Source: Fidelibacterota bacterium SCGC AAA003-L08 (lineage in GTDB: Bacteria > Fidelibacterota > Marinisomatia > SCGC-AAA003-L08 > D37C17). From it: a DNA stretch of 53,209 nucleotides. The stretch lies in assembly GCA_000405805.1 (NCBI GenBank), contig ASPJ01000004.1, forward strand, positions 1-53,209, given 5' to 3'. The notes beneath the pieces are model-generated. The model was not told where the DNA came from. It searched no databases and saw nothing but the letters and a program-made list of their open reading frames with translations. This document shows, one piece after another, positions 45,735-53,209 of this stretch. The translations under genes and the position numbers were made by a program. Numbering within the stretch: the stretch's first letter is position 1; every line of letters starts with the position of its first letter.

Positions 45735-46264
45735 ATAGCTAACTCCTTAAAGCGAATATTGTTTTTGTCTTTATCTGATAAAATATAATTATCTTTTGGC
45801 CAAGAGATATTAATATCAGGATCATTCCATATTATTCCTATTTCACTATCAGAGTTATAATGCCTAGTGCATTTATAGTGAACTAAAGCCTCATTTGATT
45901 CCACTGAATATCCATGGGCAAAACCTTCTGGTATATAAATAAATCTACTATCATTTTCAGACAAGGAATACCCTACCCAATTTTTATAAGTATCTGATTC
46001 TGGTCTTAAATCTACGGCTACATCAAAAATTTTGCCTTTGATGCAACTTATTAGTTTACCCTGACTATCATTTTTTTGAAAATGAAGTCCTCTTAGTACA
46101 TTAATCTTTGAATAAACTAAATTATCTTGGACAAACTCACCATTAATTCCCAATTTATTAAACTCATTATAATTATATGATTCTTGAAACCAGCCCCTAT
46201 CATCTTTAAATTTTTCAGATTCTATAATAACTAAATTCTGGATATTTGATGTATGAATATCCAT
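45731..46264 (-). CDS. rfbC: dTDP-4-dehydrorhamnose 3,5-epimerase
   Basis: 177 codons, a normal RmlC length. The cupin fold has VLRGLHFQKNDSQGKLISCI with the catalytic His and IPEGFAHGYSVES with the substrate-binding loop, then YKCTRHYNSDSEIGIIWNDP with the conserved Tyr region. It epimerises C3 and C5 of dTDP-4-keto-6-deoxyglucose. It overlaps rfbA by one base and Wza by four. The reductase RmlD, needed to finish dTDP-rhamnose, is not in the window. Confidence 0.93.
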   Translation of the reverse strand: MDIHTSNIQNLVIIESEKFKDDRGWFQESYNYNEFNKLGINGEFVQDNLVYSKINVLRGLHFQKNDSQGKLISCIKGKIFDVAVDLRPESDTYKNWVGYSLSENDSRFIYIPEGFAHGYSVESNEALVHYKCTRHYNSDSEIGIIWNDPDINISWPKDNYILSDKDKNNIRFKELAI

Positions 46265-47124
46265 TATAATAAGCTCTTTAGGTAATCTTTATAATCATTC
46301 TCGGGCATTTTTTTAATAATCTGTTCCAATTGACTCTTCTTAATTAATTCTAATTGGTATGCGATCTCCTCTATACATCCTACTTTTAAACCTTGTCTAG
46401 ACTCAATTGTTTCAATAAATTTTCCTGCTTCAATTAAACTTTTCTGAGTTCCAGTATCTAACCATGCAACACCTCTGCTTAAAACCTCAACATGCAATGA
46501 GTTTTTATTTAAATATAAATTATTTAAATCAGTGATTTCCAATTCACCTCTTTTAGATGGTTTAAGTGTTTTAGATAAAGCGACAACTTGATTATCATAT
46601 ATATATAAACCTGGAACTGCGTAATTAGATTTTGGAATAACTGGTTTTTCTTCAAGACTAATTGCTCTATTATCCTTATCGAATTCAACTACTCCATACG
46701 CTTGAGCATTTTTAACCCAGTAACCAAAAATAATAGCACCCTCAATATCATTAATTTTATTTCTTAAAAAGTCAAGATAGCCATGACCATAAAATAAATT
46801 ATCGCCTAATATCAATGTAATAGGCTCATTATTAATAAATTCTTCAGCAATTATAAAAGCCTCTGCTATACCATTAGCATCCTCCTGGATTTTATATTTA
46901 ATATCTATACCTATTTCTAATCCATCACCAAGAAGAGACTTAAACATGTTGTTATCCTTTTCTGTAGTGATAATAAGTACGTCAGTAATACCCAATAGCA
47001 TTAATGTAGATAAGGGATAGTAAATCATAGGCTTGTCGTAGACAGGCAATAACTGTTTTGAAACTATTGTCGTCATAGGATGTAATCTGGTGCCCTTTCC
47101 TGCGGCTAGGATAATCCCTTTCAT
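46264..47124 (-). CDS. rfbA: Glucose-1-phosphate thymidylyltransferase
   Basis: 286 codons. The nucleotidyltransferase signature is MKGIILAAGKGTRLHPMTTI with VSKQLLPVYDKPMIYYPLST, followed by LILGDNLFYGHG and VEFDKDNRAISLEEKP. The C-terminal GVAWLDTGTQKSLIEAGKFI and IEEIAYQ segments are complete. It makes dTDP-glucose from glucose-1-phosphate and dTTP. The ATGA overlap with rfbB and TAATG with rfbC show tight coupling. Confidence 0.95.
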   Translation of the reverse strand: MKGIILAAGKGTRLHPMTTIVSKQLLPVYDKPMIYYPLSTLMLLGITDVLIITTEKDNNMFKSLLGDGLEIGIDIKYKIQEDANGIAEAFIIAEEFINNEPITLILGDNLFYGHGYLDFLRNKINDIEGAIIFGYWVKNAQAYGVVEFDKDNRAISLEEKPVIPKSNYAVPGLYIYDNQVVALSKTLKPSKRGELEITDLNNLYLNKNSLHVEVLSRGVAWLDTGTQKSLIEAGKFIETIESRQGLKVGCIEEIAYQLELIKKSQLEQIIKKMPENDYKDYLKSLL

Positions 47125-48158
47125 AAGACACTCTCTTTAGATTTTATTAAATTCATCCACCATTTTTTATTATCAACATACCATTTAACCGTAGAGTCTA
47201 AACCATCATGAATATTTTTTTTAGGCAACCAATTCAATGTATTCTTAATTTTTTCTATATTTAATGAATATCTGAAATCATGGCCTGGTCTATCATCTAC
47301 AAAAGTTATTAATTTAGAATAAGTTTGCGCTGAATCTGATGGATGGTATTTATCTACTAAAGAACATATAGTTGTTACTATATCAATATTTTTAAATTCA
47401 GATTCACCGCCTACATTGTATTTTTCACCTATTATAGAATTTATAATTATATTATAAATTGCATCACAGTGGTCCTCTACATGTATCCAGTCTCTAATAT
47501 TATCTCCTTTACCATAAATAGGTATCGGTTTATTCAGCATACAATTTATAATTGTTAATGGAATTAATTTTTCAGGATATTGAAATGGTCCATAATTATT
47601 CGTGCAATTAACTATATTAACAGGTAGTTTGAAAGTTCTATTCCATGCATTAACAAGATGTTCTGCACTAGCTTTGCTTGCTGAATATGGGGAATTTGGA
47701 GAGAAATTCGAATCTTCTGTAAATGATTCCCCTCGGGTGCTGCCATAAACTTCATCAGTAGAAATATGAATAAACTTAAATCTTTTTTTAGCCTCATCAT
47801 TTAGAGTATTATAATATGCAAGTGATTCATTTAATAGCACTGAGGTACCCATAATATTAGTATTTATGAATTGAAACGGATCTTCTATAGATCTATCAAC
47901 ATGTGATTCTGCCGCGAAATGGACTATAATGTCTGGTTTGAATTTTACTATTGTTCTATTTACTAACTTTCTATCACATACGTCTGCTATTATATAGTTA
48001 TAATTGCTATAATGGTCAATTGAAGTTAAGTTATTTTTGTTTCCAGCATAAGTCAAACTATCATAATTAAGTATATTAATATTTTTATTATTAATAAATT
48101 TTAAAATAAAATTAGTACCTATAAACCCGAATCCACCTGTTACTAAAATATTCATCAT
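47121..48158 (-). CDS. rfbB: dTDP-glucose 4,6-dehydratase
   Basis: 345 codons. An extended SDR with NILVTGGFGFIGTNFILKF (GxxGxxG), HFAAESHVDRSIEDPFQF, the catalytic STDEVYG triad region, SPYSASKASAEHL (YxxxK) and NYGPFQYPEKLIPL. It converts dTDP-glucose to dTDP-4-keto-6-deoxyglucose. Its ATG overlaps the stop of the VWA-like membrane protein by 4 bp; a second ATG one codon later is also possible. Confidence 0.96.
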   Translation of the reverse strand: MMNILVTGGFGFIGTNFILKFINNKNINILNYDSLTYAGNKNNLTSIDHYSNYNYIIADVCDRKLVNRTIVKFKPDIIVHFAAESHVDRSIEDPFQFINTNIMGTSVLLNESLAYYNTLNDEAKKRFKFIHISTDEVYGSTRGESFTEDSNFSPNSPYSASKASAEHLVNAWNRTFKLPVNIVNCTNNYGPFQYPEKLIPLTIINCMLNKPIPIYGKGDNIRDWIHVEDHCDAIYNIIINSIIGEKYNVGGESEFKNIDIVTTICSLVDKYHPSDSAQTYSKLITFVDDRPGHDFRYSLNIEKIKNTLNWLPKKNIHDGLDSTVKWYVDNKKWWMNLIKSKESVL

Positions 48159-50182
48159 AATAATTTACTTTTCTTCCTTAAATACCATTCTACTGTTAAT
48201 AGCAATATTAAAATTACCCAATAATACTGGCTAGATAAAGAATTAATATACTTCTTTTCCTTATTAAGGATTCTATTTACTGTAATTTTATCTAAATCTG
48301 AACTTAAATTTTTAAAATTAAGATAAATTGCCTTATTGTTATCCTTGAAATTAGCTATAGATTTTTGATTTTGATATAAAAATTGAGATTCTATATCAAA
48401 ATCATTTACAACAAGATATTCTTTATTGCTTTGATATTGAGAATAATCATCTTCTGCTACAAATTGAATACTATAAAATCCGGTTTTATCTATAGTAAAA
48501 TCATGAGCATATTCTCCTGTTACATTATCCAATATCATTGTATCTAATAGTTCATTATCTAAATCATTCTTAATCATATATATATTCATATCAATTATTC
48601 TCTCATCTATATTAAGAGTAGTAGAGATAATATTATTTTTAGGATGTTCTATTTTATTAATATTAAAGTTTATAAAACTAGCAAGTGACTCATATTCATA
48701 TAATATAATTTGAGATATATAATTAATCAAGTTTTCAGAATTATAAGTATTTTTTTCAATTAAATTCATACTTGCAAGATTCGGAATAAATACCCCTGAA
48801 AATTTATCTGTATTCTTAATCGCTGATATGCTCTTTATTCTAGAATTATTATTGAAATAGGATATAGGATTAATAAAACTATTATTCGTTGTCCATAAGA
48901 TATTTTTTTTTGATGGAGAAAACCTATCAAAGTCTATATTCCTGAAAACAACATTATTACCATAAACCAATAATTCTCTATTCTTATGATCATTTAGAGA
49001 TAAATCAATATTTAATAATCCTGCAATATGTTTGCCAATATTCAGAGATAGTCCAGGGCCTTCAAAGTATATAATAGGAATATTAGAGAAATTATTCACA
49101 ATATATTTAAAATTTTCAACCTCTTTATTTTTTGACGGAAAGTTATCAAGCATAATTAATGAATAATTATTTAATTCATTATAATTTAGTTGTTGATTAT
49201 AAATATGATGATTAATATCTAAATTAGGGAATTTATAATTTAACAACTCTTTTAAGAAGCGTGTATTGTTTGATACAGTTCCAGTTAACAATAAAATCTC
49301 TTGAATATTTTCTCTATCTTTAACTCTAAAATATTTATTATTATTATTAATGTTAGATTCCTGAAAATCAGTAGTTAAGATAGCTTGACCAACTGAATTA
49401 AATAGATTGCTATTTAAATCTTTAAATACGACATCTAAAAAACCATCATCTTTCAAGTATATAATATTATTTGAAAAAATATTTTCATTATGATAATCCG
49501 ACAAAACAAGGTTGATGGCAGCCCTAGTATCATTAGTAATATCGCAAGAAATAGTAACAATCACATCAATTAGATTTAAATCTGAATATTTAGTATTTAT
49601 TGATTCTACATGGCAATCATCTTCATTCAATTGTCTGCCAATTCCTGAGATAAACATATTATCATTATTTATAATAATATCATCCATTGATTGACCTTTG
49701 TTTATTTGTCCATCTGTAATAATTAAATGAGTTGAATTTTTATCAAACATTATATTCTTTGATATATTATCTAATGATGAATTTTTATCTGTAAAATTTA
49801 AACGATTACTAAAGTTATATTCTCTAATAGAATCTCCAAACAAATACATATTGGCATGAATATTATTTGATTTAGCCCAATCCATTATTTCTTTAATCTT
49901 ATTATTAAAATCAATATTTTCACCTATTAAAGGCATACTTTTTGAATTATCTAAATAAATATTTAAATCAGATTTAGAACTACTTATTTCATTCCATTCA
50001 AATGATGGATTCATAATTAATAATAATAATAAAATAAGAGTTGTTAATCGACATGTAAATATTATTTTTTTAGATTTAATATCATTTCTATTTAATAAAA
50101 AAAAATATCTAATGATTAAAAATAAAAAAATACTAAATAATAGAATGGCAGGGAATGATAATCCTAGTAGTTGAAAATTCAA
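48155..50182 (-). CDS. Membrane protein with VWA-like domain between N- and C-terminal helices
   Basis: 675 codons. Two N-terminal helices (about 7-30 and 41-58) precede a von Willebrand A-like domain whose metal site reads LDNSKSMPL (Asp78, Ser80, Ser82, the DxSxS pattern) and LIITDGQINKG. A second alpha/beta segment (ILLLTGTVSNNTRFLKELL, IIYFEGPG) resembles a glutamine-amidotransferase-like fold, and one C-terminal helix (about 655-671) ends the protein. This layout is common in FCB and planctomycete genomes and has no settled function. It overlaps rfbB by 4 bp and follows tsaD by 3 bp, so it is co-transcribed with both housekeeping and polysaccharide genes, but its job is not inferred from them. 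Confidence 0.65.
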   Translation of the reverse strand: MNFQLLGLSFPAILLFSIFLFLIIRYFFLLNRNDIKSKKIIFTCRLTTLILLLLLIMNPSFEWNEISSSKSDLNIYLDNSKSMPLIGENIDFNNKIKEIMDWAKSNNIHANMYLFGDSIREYNFSNRLNFTDKNSSLDNISKNIMFDKNSTHLIITDGQINKGQSMDDIIINNDNMFISGIGRQLNEDDCHVESINTKYSDLNLIDVIVTISCDITNDTRAAINLVLSDYHNENIFSNNIIYLKDDGFLDVVFKDLNSNLFNSVGQAILTTDFQESNINNNNKYFRVKDRENIQEILLLTGTVSNNTRFLKELLNYKFPNLDINHHIYNQQLNYNELNNYSLIMLDNFPSKNKEVENFKYIVNNFSNIPIIYFEGPGLSLNIGKHIAGLLNIDLSLNDHKNRELLVYGNNVVFRNIDFDRFSPSKKNILWTTNNSFINPISYFNNNSRIKSISAIKNTDKFSGVFIPNLASMNLIEKNTYNSENLINYISQIILYEYESLASFINFNINKIEHPKNNIISTTLNIDERIIDMNIYMIKNDLDNELLDTMILDNVTGEYAHDFTIDKTGFYSIQFVAEDDYSQYQSNKEYLVVNDFDIESQFLYQNQKSIANFKDNNKAIYLNFKNLSSDLDKITVNRILNKEKKYINSLSSQYYWVILILLLTVEWYLRKKSKLL

Positions 50183-50185
50183 AGC

Positions 50186-51196
50186 TTAAAACCTATTGTG
50201 ATCTAATGATAAATTTGGATCAGCTTTTAAATCATAGTCAGAGGCTTGTTTATCTAGAATTTTATGATATCCTGCTGCAGCAATCATTGCTGCATTATCA
50301 GTGCATAATTTAACTTCAGGAAATGTAACTATTAAATCTGGATATTTATTTACTAGTAAATTAGTTTTAAATCTAAACCTATTATTAGCAGCAACTCCAC
50401 CAGCAATGGAAATATTGTATATTTTTTGTTCACAGATAACTAAATCAAGCTTAATAATTAATGTATCAATTATGGCTTCTTGATAACTTGCACATAAATC
50501 TGCCATTGAATCATTAATCTCTTTACTAGACATATCTTTACTTTTATATAATAATGAAGTTTTTAAACCACTAAATGAAAAACTATATTTACAATTTTTT
50601 ACATTTGGTCTGGGGAATTTATATTTCTCAGGATTTCCATCACATGCTAATTTTTCAATTTCTGGTCCTCCGGGATATTTTAAGCCTAAAATTTTTGCCC
50701 CCTTATCGAAGGCTTCTCCTGCTGCATCATCTATAGAATCTGAAATTAATTTATAATCAGTGTCATTAACATTCCATATTTGAGTATGCCCCCCTGATAC
50801 CAGTAAACATATATATGGATGCTTAAGCTTATTCTTGCCTATAAGGTTAGCAAAAAGGTGCCCTTCCATATGATTTATACCAATAAAAGGTATATTTAAT
50901 CCAATAGAGATACCTTTTGCCATATTTAGCCCAACCAATAAAGAACCTAGTAATCCTGGTCCATATGTAACTGCAATTGCATCTAAATTATTTAAGTCTA
51001 TTTTAGCTATTTTAAGAGCTTCAGTAATTGTATTAAGAAGATTTTTTTCATGCTCTCTAGATGCATATTCAGGGACAACTCCTCCATATTTAACATGAAT
51101 CTTTTGAGAATAAACAACATTAGACAGCAATAATCCATCTTTTATAATTGCTGCAGAAGTTTCATCACAGGATGTTTCTATGCCAAGTATATTCAT
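50186..51196 (-). CDS. tsaD: tRNA threonylcarbamoyladenosine biosynthesis protein TsaD
   Basis: 336 codons. The ASKHA-fold protein starts MNILGIETSCDETSAAIIKD and carries the metal-binding INHMEGHLFANL (HxxxH), VSGGHTQIW, DAAGEAFDKGAKILGLKYPG and the C-terminal SIAGGVAANNRFR. With TsaB, TsaC and TsaE it makes the t6A37 modification of ANN-decoding tRNAs. It follows rpsA after 73 bp. Its 3' neighbour is the VWA-like membrane protein. Confidence 0.96.
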   Translation of the reverse strand: MNILGIETSCDETSAAIIKDGLLLSNVVYSQKIHVKYGGVVPEYASREHEKNLLNTITEALKIAKIDLNNLDAIAVTYGPGLLGSLLVGLNMAKGISIGLNIPFIGINHMEGHLFANLIGKNKLKHPYICLLVSGGHTQIWNVNDTDYKLISDSIDDAAGEAFDKGAKILGLKYPGGPEIEKLACDGNPEKYKFPRPNVKNCKYSFSFSGLKTSLLYKSKDMSSKEINDSMADLCASYQEAIIDTLIIKLDLVICEQKIYNISIAGGVAANNRFRFKTNLLVNKYPDLIVTFPEVKLCTDNAAMIAAAGYHKILDKQASDYDLKADPNLSLDHNRF

Positions 51197-51269
51197 CTTA
51201 TACGATAAATGAATGTTTAAATTATATAGTATATAATACTATCAGTATATAGAGAATTAAAAACTAGTC

Positions 51270-53209
51270 TTAGTCTTCTTTATTTTCTTCTTTACTGTTT
51301 TCTTTTATCTTATCTATTATATCTTGAGGGACTTCTATCTTATCTAGAGCCGAAGATTTTTTATTACTCACATTTAATGACGAATTTGTATCCTCAGCTT
51401 TAAATTCATCAATAATTAATATGATTTTTCTATGTTCCAAATCTACTTTCTGAACAGTTACATCATATTTATTCCCAACTAAAATCTCATTTTTAATATT
51501 TTCTCGAATATCCTCTGAAATATTTCTCATTGGGACAATTCCTTCAAGATTATTATCAACTATAAAAATAATACCTTTTTCTAATATCTTTACAGTTTCA
51601 CAATTCATTTTATGATTAGAGGGATATTTTTTGGCTATTACGCCCCAAGGATTATCTTCTAACTGTTTAATACCTAAAGATAGTTTTCTATCTTCTTTAG
51701 AAATCTCTAAAACTTTAACTTCTATTTGATCATTTTTTTTCAGTAATTGTTTGGGATGCTTGATGACCTGTGTCCATGACATATCATTAATATGGATAAG
51801 TCCCTCAATTCCTTCTTCGAGCTCTACAAAAGCACCAAACTGAGTTAAGTTCTTGACATTTCCTTTATATTTATCACCTATAGTATATTTTGATTCAATT
51901 TCATCCCATGGGTTTTCTTGAAGCTGCTTAATTCCTAAAGATATTTTTTTATCCTTTTGGTCTATGTTTAATATCTTTGCTTCAACTTTATCCCCAAGAC
52001 TAAATATATCAGAGGGGTGTTTTATATGTCTTACCCATGACATTTCAGAGACATGAATTAAGCCTTCAACTCCCTCTTCTAGTTCTACAAAAGCACCATA
52101 GTTCATCATATTAACAACTTTACCTTTAACAATCTTATCAACAGGATACTTCGTGTCAATTGTCTCCCATGGTTCAGCTGTTAACTGTTTCATTCCAAGA
52201 GAAACTCTTACTTTCTCAACATCAAAATCAATGACTTTAACAGAAACTGTTTCTCCAATTGACAATTTATCACTAGGATGATTAATCCTCCCCCATGTTA
52301 TATCTGTTATATGCAACAATCCATCGATTCCCCCTAAATCAATAAATGCTCCAAAATCAGTAATGTTTTTCACTATACCTTCCAATACCATCCCAACATT
52401 TAATTCAGATAATACCTGTTGTCTCTGTTCCATTAGAGTATTATTTAATATTGCTTTTCTAGATAAAACAACATTCTGTCTCATCTCATTGAATTTAACA
52501 ATTTTAAATTCACTTTCTGATCCTACGAGCTCATCAAAATTTGTTATTGGCTTTATATCTATTTGAGAACCTGGTAAGAAAGCTTGCACTATACCCAAGT
52601 CTACAATCATTCCACCTTTTATTCTTCTGATTATAGTTCCTGAAATTATTTCATCATCATCAAATGCTTTTTTAATTTGTCCCCATCTTTTCTCAAAGTC
52701 AGCTTTCTCTTTGGATAAAATAATATTACCCCTTTTATCCTCTAATCTTACTAAATAGACATCAATTTCTTCCCCTGTTTCTGGCACTTCATTTAAAAAT
52801 TCAGAACGAGGAACAATTCCTTCAGATTTAAAACCTATATCAACTAATACTTCTCTATCAGTAAAACTAACTACTGTACCTTGTATTACTTCATGTTCTT
52901 TAACATCTGGAATTGAATCTAAAAATTTTTGAATTTCTGGCTCAATGTCTGAACTATCATCAGAGCTAGATTCCTGCTTCTTCTCTTCAACTAAAACCTG
53001 AATATCATCTATAATAGATGAATCAAGATAATTTAAAACTTTAATATCTTCAGTTGGCTCCTCAGCAACTTCAACTGATTCTTTAGATGGCTCCTCAGCA
53101 ACTTCAACTGATTCTTCAGATGGCTCCTCAGCAACTTCAACTGATTCTTCAGATGGCTCCTCAGCAACTTCAACTGATTCTTCAGATGGCTCCTCAGCAA
53201 CTTCAACTG
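51270..53209 (-). CDS. rpsA: Ribosomal protein S1, N-terminus beyond the window end
   Basis: About 646 codons are visible and the frame is open to the window edge. Six S1 (OB-fold) repeats can be counted: GTVVSFTDREVLVDIGFKSE, GTIIRRIKGGMIVDLGIVQA, GIVKNITDFGAFIDLGGIDG, GKVVNMMNYGAFVELEEGVE, GNVKNLTQFGAFVELEEGIE and a diverged last one near residue 395-470 of the visible C-terminal part. S1 binds mRNA on the 30S subunit and promotes initiation, important where Shine-Dalgarno sequences are weak as in many genes here. Upstream of the first repeat lies an acidic tail of more than 95 residues with tandem SVEVAEEPSEE units. A GTG at 52787 is not the real start, because it would cut the first S1 repeat. 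The C-terminus is acidic (KEENKED). Confidence 0.93.
   Translation of the reverse strand, partial: VEVAEEPSEESVEVAEEPSEESVEVAEEPSEESVEVAEEPSKESVEVAEEPTEDIKVLNYLDSSIIDDIQVLVEEKKQESSSDDSSDIEPEIQKFLDSIPDVKEHEVIQGTVVSFTDREVLVDIGFKSEGIVPRSEFLNEVPETGEEIDVYLVRLEDKRGNIILSKEKADFEKRWGQIKKAFDDDEIISGTIIRRIKGGMIVDLGIVQAFLPGSQIDIKPITNFDELVGSESEFKIVKFNEMRQNVVLSRKAILNNTLMEQRQQVLSELNVGMVLEGIVKNITDFGAFIDLGGIDGLLHITDITWGRINHPSDKLSIGETVSVKVIDFDVEKVRVSLGMKQLTAEPWETIDTKYPVDKIVKGKVVNMMNYGAFVELEEGVEGLIHVSEMSWVRHIKHPSDIFSLGDKVEAKILNIDQKDKKISLGIKQLQENPWDEIESKYTIGDKYKGNVKNLTQFGAFVELEEGIEGLIHINDMSWTQVIKHPKQLLKKNDQIEVKVLEISKEDRKLSLGIKQLEDNPWGVIAKKYPSNHKMNCETVKILEKGIIFIVDNNLEGIVPMRNISEDIRENIKNEILVGNKYDVTVQKVDLEHRKIILIIDEFKAEDTNSSLNVSNKKSSALDKIEVPQDIIDKIKENSKEENKED
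53056..53209 (-). repeat. 33-bp tandem repeat in the 5' part of rpsA
   Basis: Copies begin at 53056, 53089, 53122, 53155 and 53188 (the last cut by the window end). Units are identical apart from one base in the 53056 copy (tttagat versus ttcagat). Translation gives an 11-residue unit SVEVAEEPSEE (one SKE variant). Confidence 0.93.

Noticed and set aside
51226..51242. ATAGTAT/ATACTAT hairpin between rpsA and tsaD as a terminator
   Set aside because: The stem is only A-T rich with seven pairs and no clear T-tract; tsaD may be cotranscribed with rpsA.
52787..52789. GTG at 52787 as the start of S1
   Set aside because: The frame continues upstream through the rest of the first S1 repeat and the acidic tail to the window edge.
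53056..53209. 33-bp direct repeats as a CRISPR array
   Set aside because: Copies are head-to-tail without spacers and translate in frame with S1.

Overview
The window is an AT-rich stretch (roughly 30% GC by eye) from a bacterium of the Fibrobacteres-Chlorobi-Bacteroidetes (FCB) superphylum. The best fit is a marine Candidatus Neomarinimicrobiota (Marinimicrobia/SAR406) genome. The evidence is very large Asp/Asn-rich secreted proteins ending in YPNPFNP-type type IX secretion (T9SS) sorting domains, a TonB receptor with an N-terminal carboxypeptidase-regulatory domain, a 31-codon COX24-like ribosomal mini-protein, and tightly overlapping genes. The taxonomic call is inference; no rRNA or tRNA gene is visible.

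Left third (1-20196, + strand): a cell-surface region. The 3' end of one T9SS cargo gene is followed by a terminator, a near-ideal CRP-type palindrome, and a 2486-codon mosaic protein (fibronectin III, PKD, calcium-loop repeats, cohesin, dockerin, T9SS tail). A compact operon of lipoprotein, TonB-dependent receptor and secreted partner follows. The first two proteins share the same C-terminal block order, so they look like a tandem duplication with a cohesin-dockerin block inserted into, or lost from, one copy. One acidic loop motif (NGxYDxGE) recurs in all five proteins.

Middle (20214-29840): a minus-strand methyltransferase of natural-product type, then a + strand operon with overlapping or nearly touching genes. 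It encodes an aminotransferase, 4-hydroxyphenylpyruvate dioxygenase, homogentisate dioxygenase, a flavin reductase-like protein, acetoacetyl-CoA synthetase, heme A synthase and heme O synthase. Together these take tyrosine to maleylacetoacetate and recapture acetoacetate; the two intervening enzymes (maleylacetoacetate isomerase and fumarylacetoacetase) are not here. The tail makes heme for an aa3-type oxidase.

Right half (29837-53209, all minus strand). Read in transcription order it holds: ribosomal protein S1 (N-terminus off the window, with a 33-bp acidic tandem repeat), tsaD, a VWA-like membrane protein, rfbB-rfbA-rfbC, Wza-, Wzz- and Wzy-like export genes, a GT4 glycosyltransferase, a beta-propeller protein and a GT2 glycosyltransferase. 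After a gap with a possible gene remnant come serS, a LysM lytic transglycosylase, an HU protein and the COX24-like mini-protein, closed by a strong terminator. Then come xseA-xseB-nadK, a truncated DUF885-like protein lacking its metal-binding motif, a PuuD-like membrane protein, a second terminator and a peptidase E family protein.

The parts most likely to be new biology are the surface region (recurrent uncharacterised module, shared calcium-loop motif, cohesin-dockerin giant) and the stand-alone PuuD-like membrane protein beside heme A genes.
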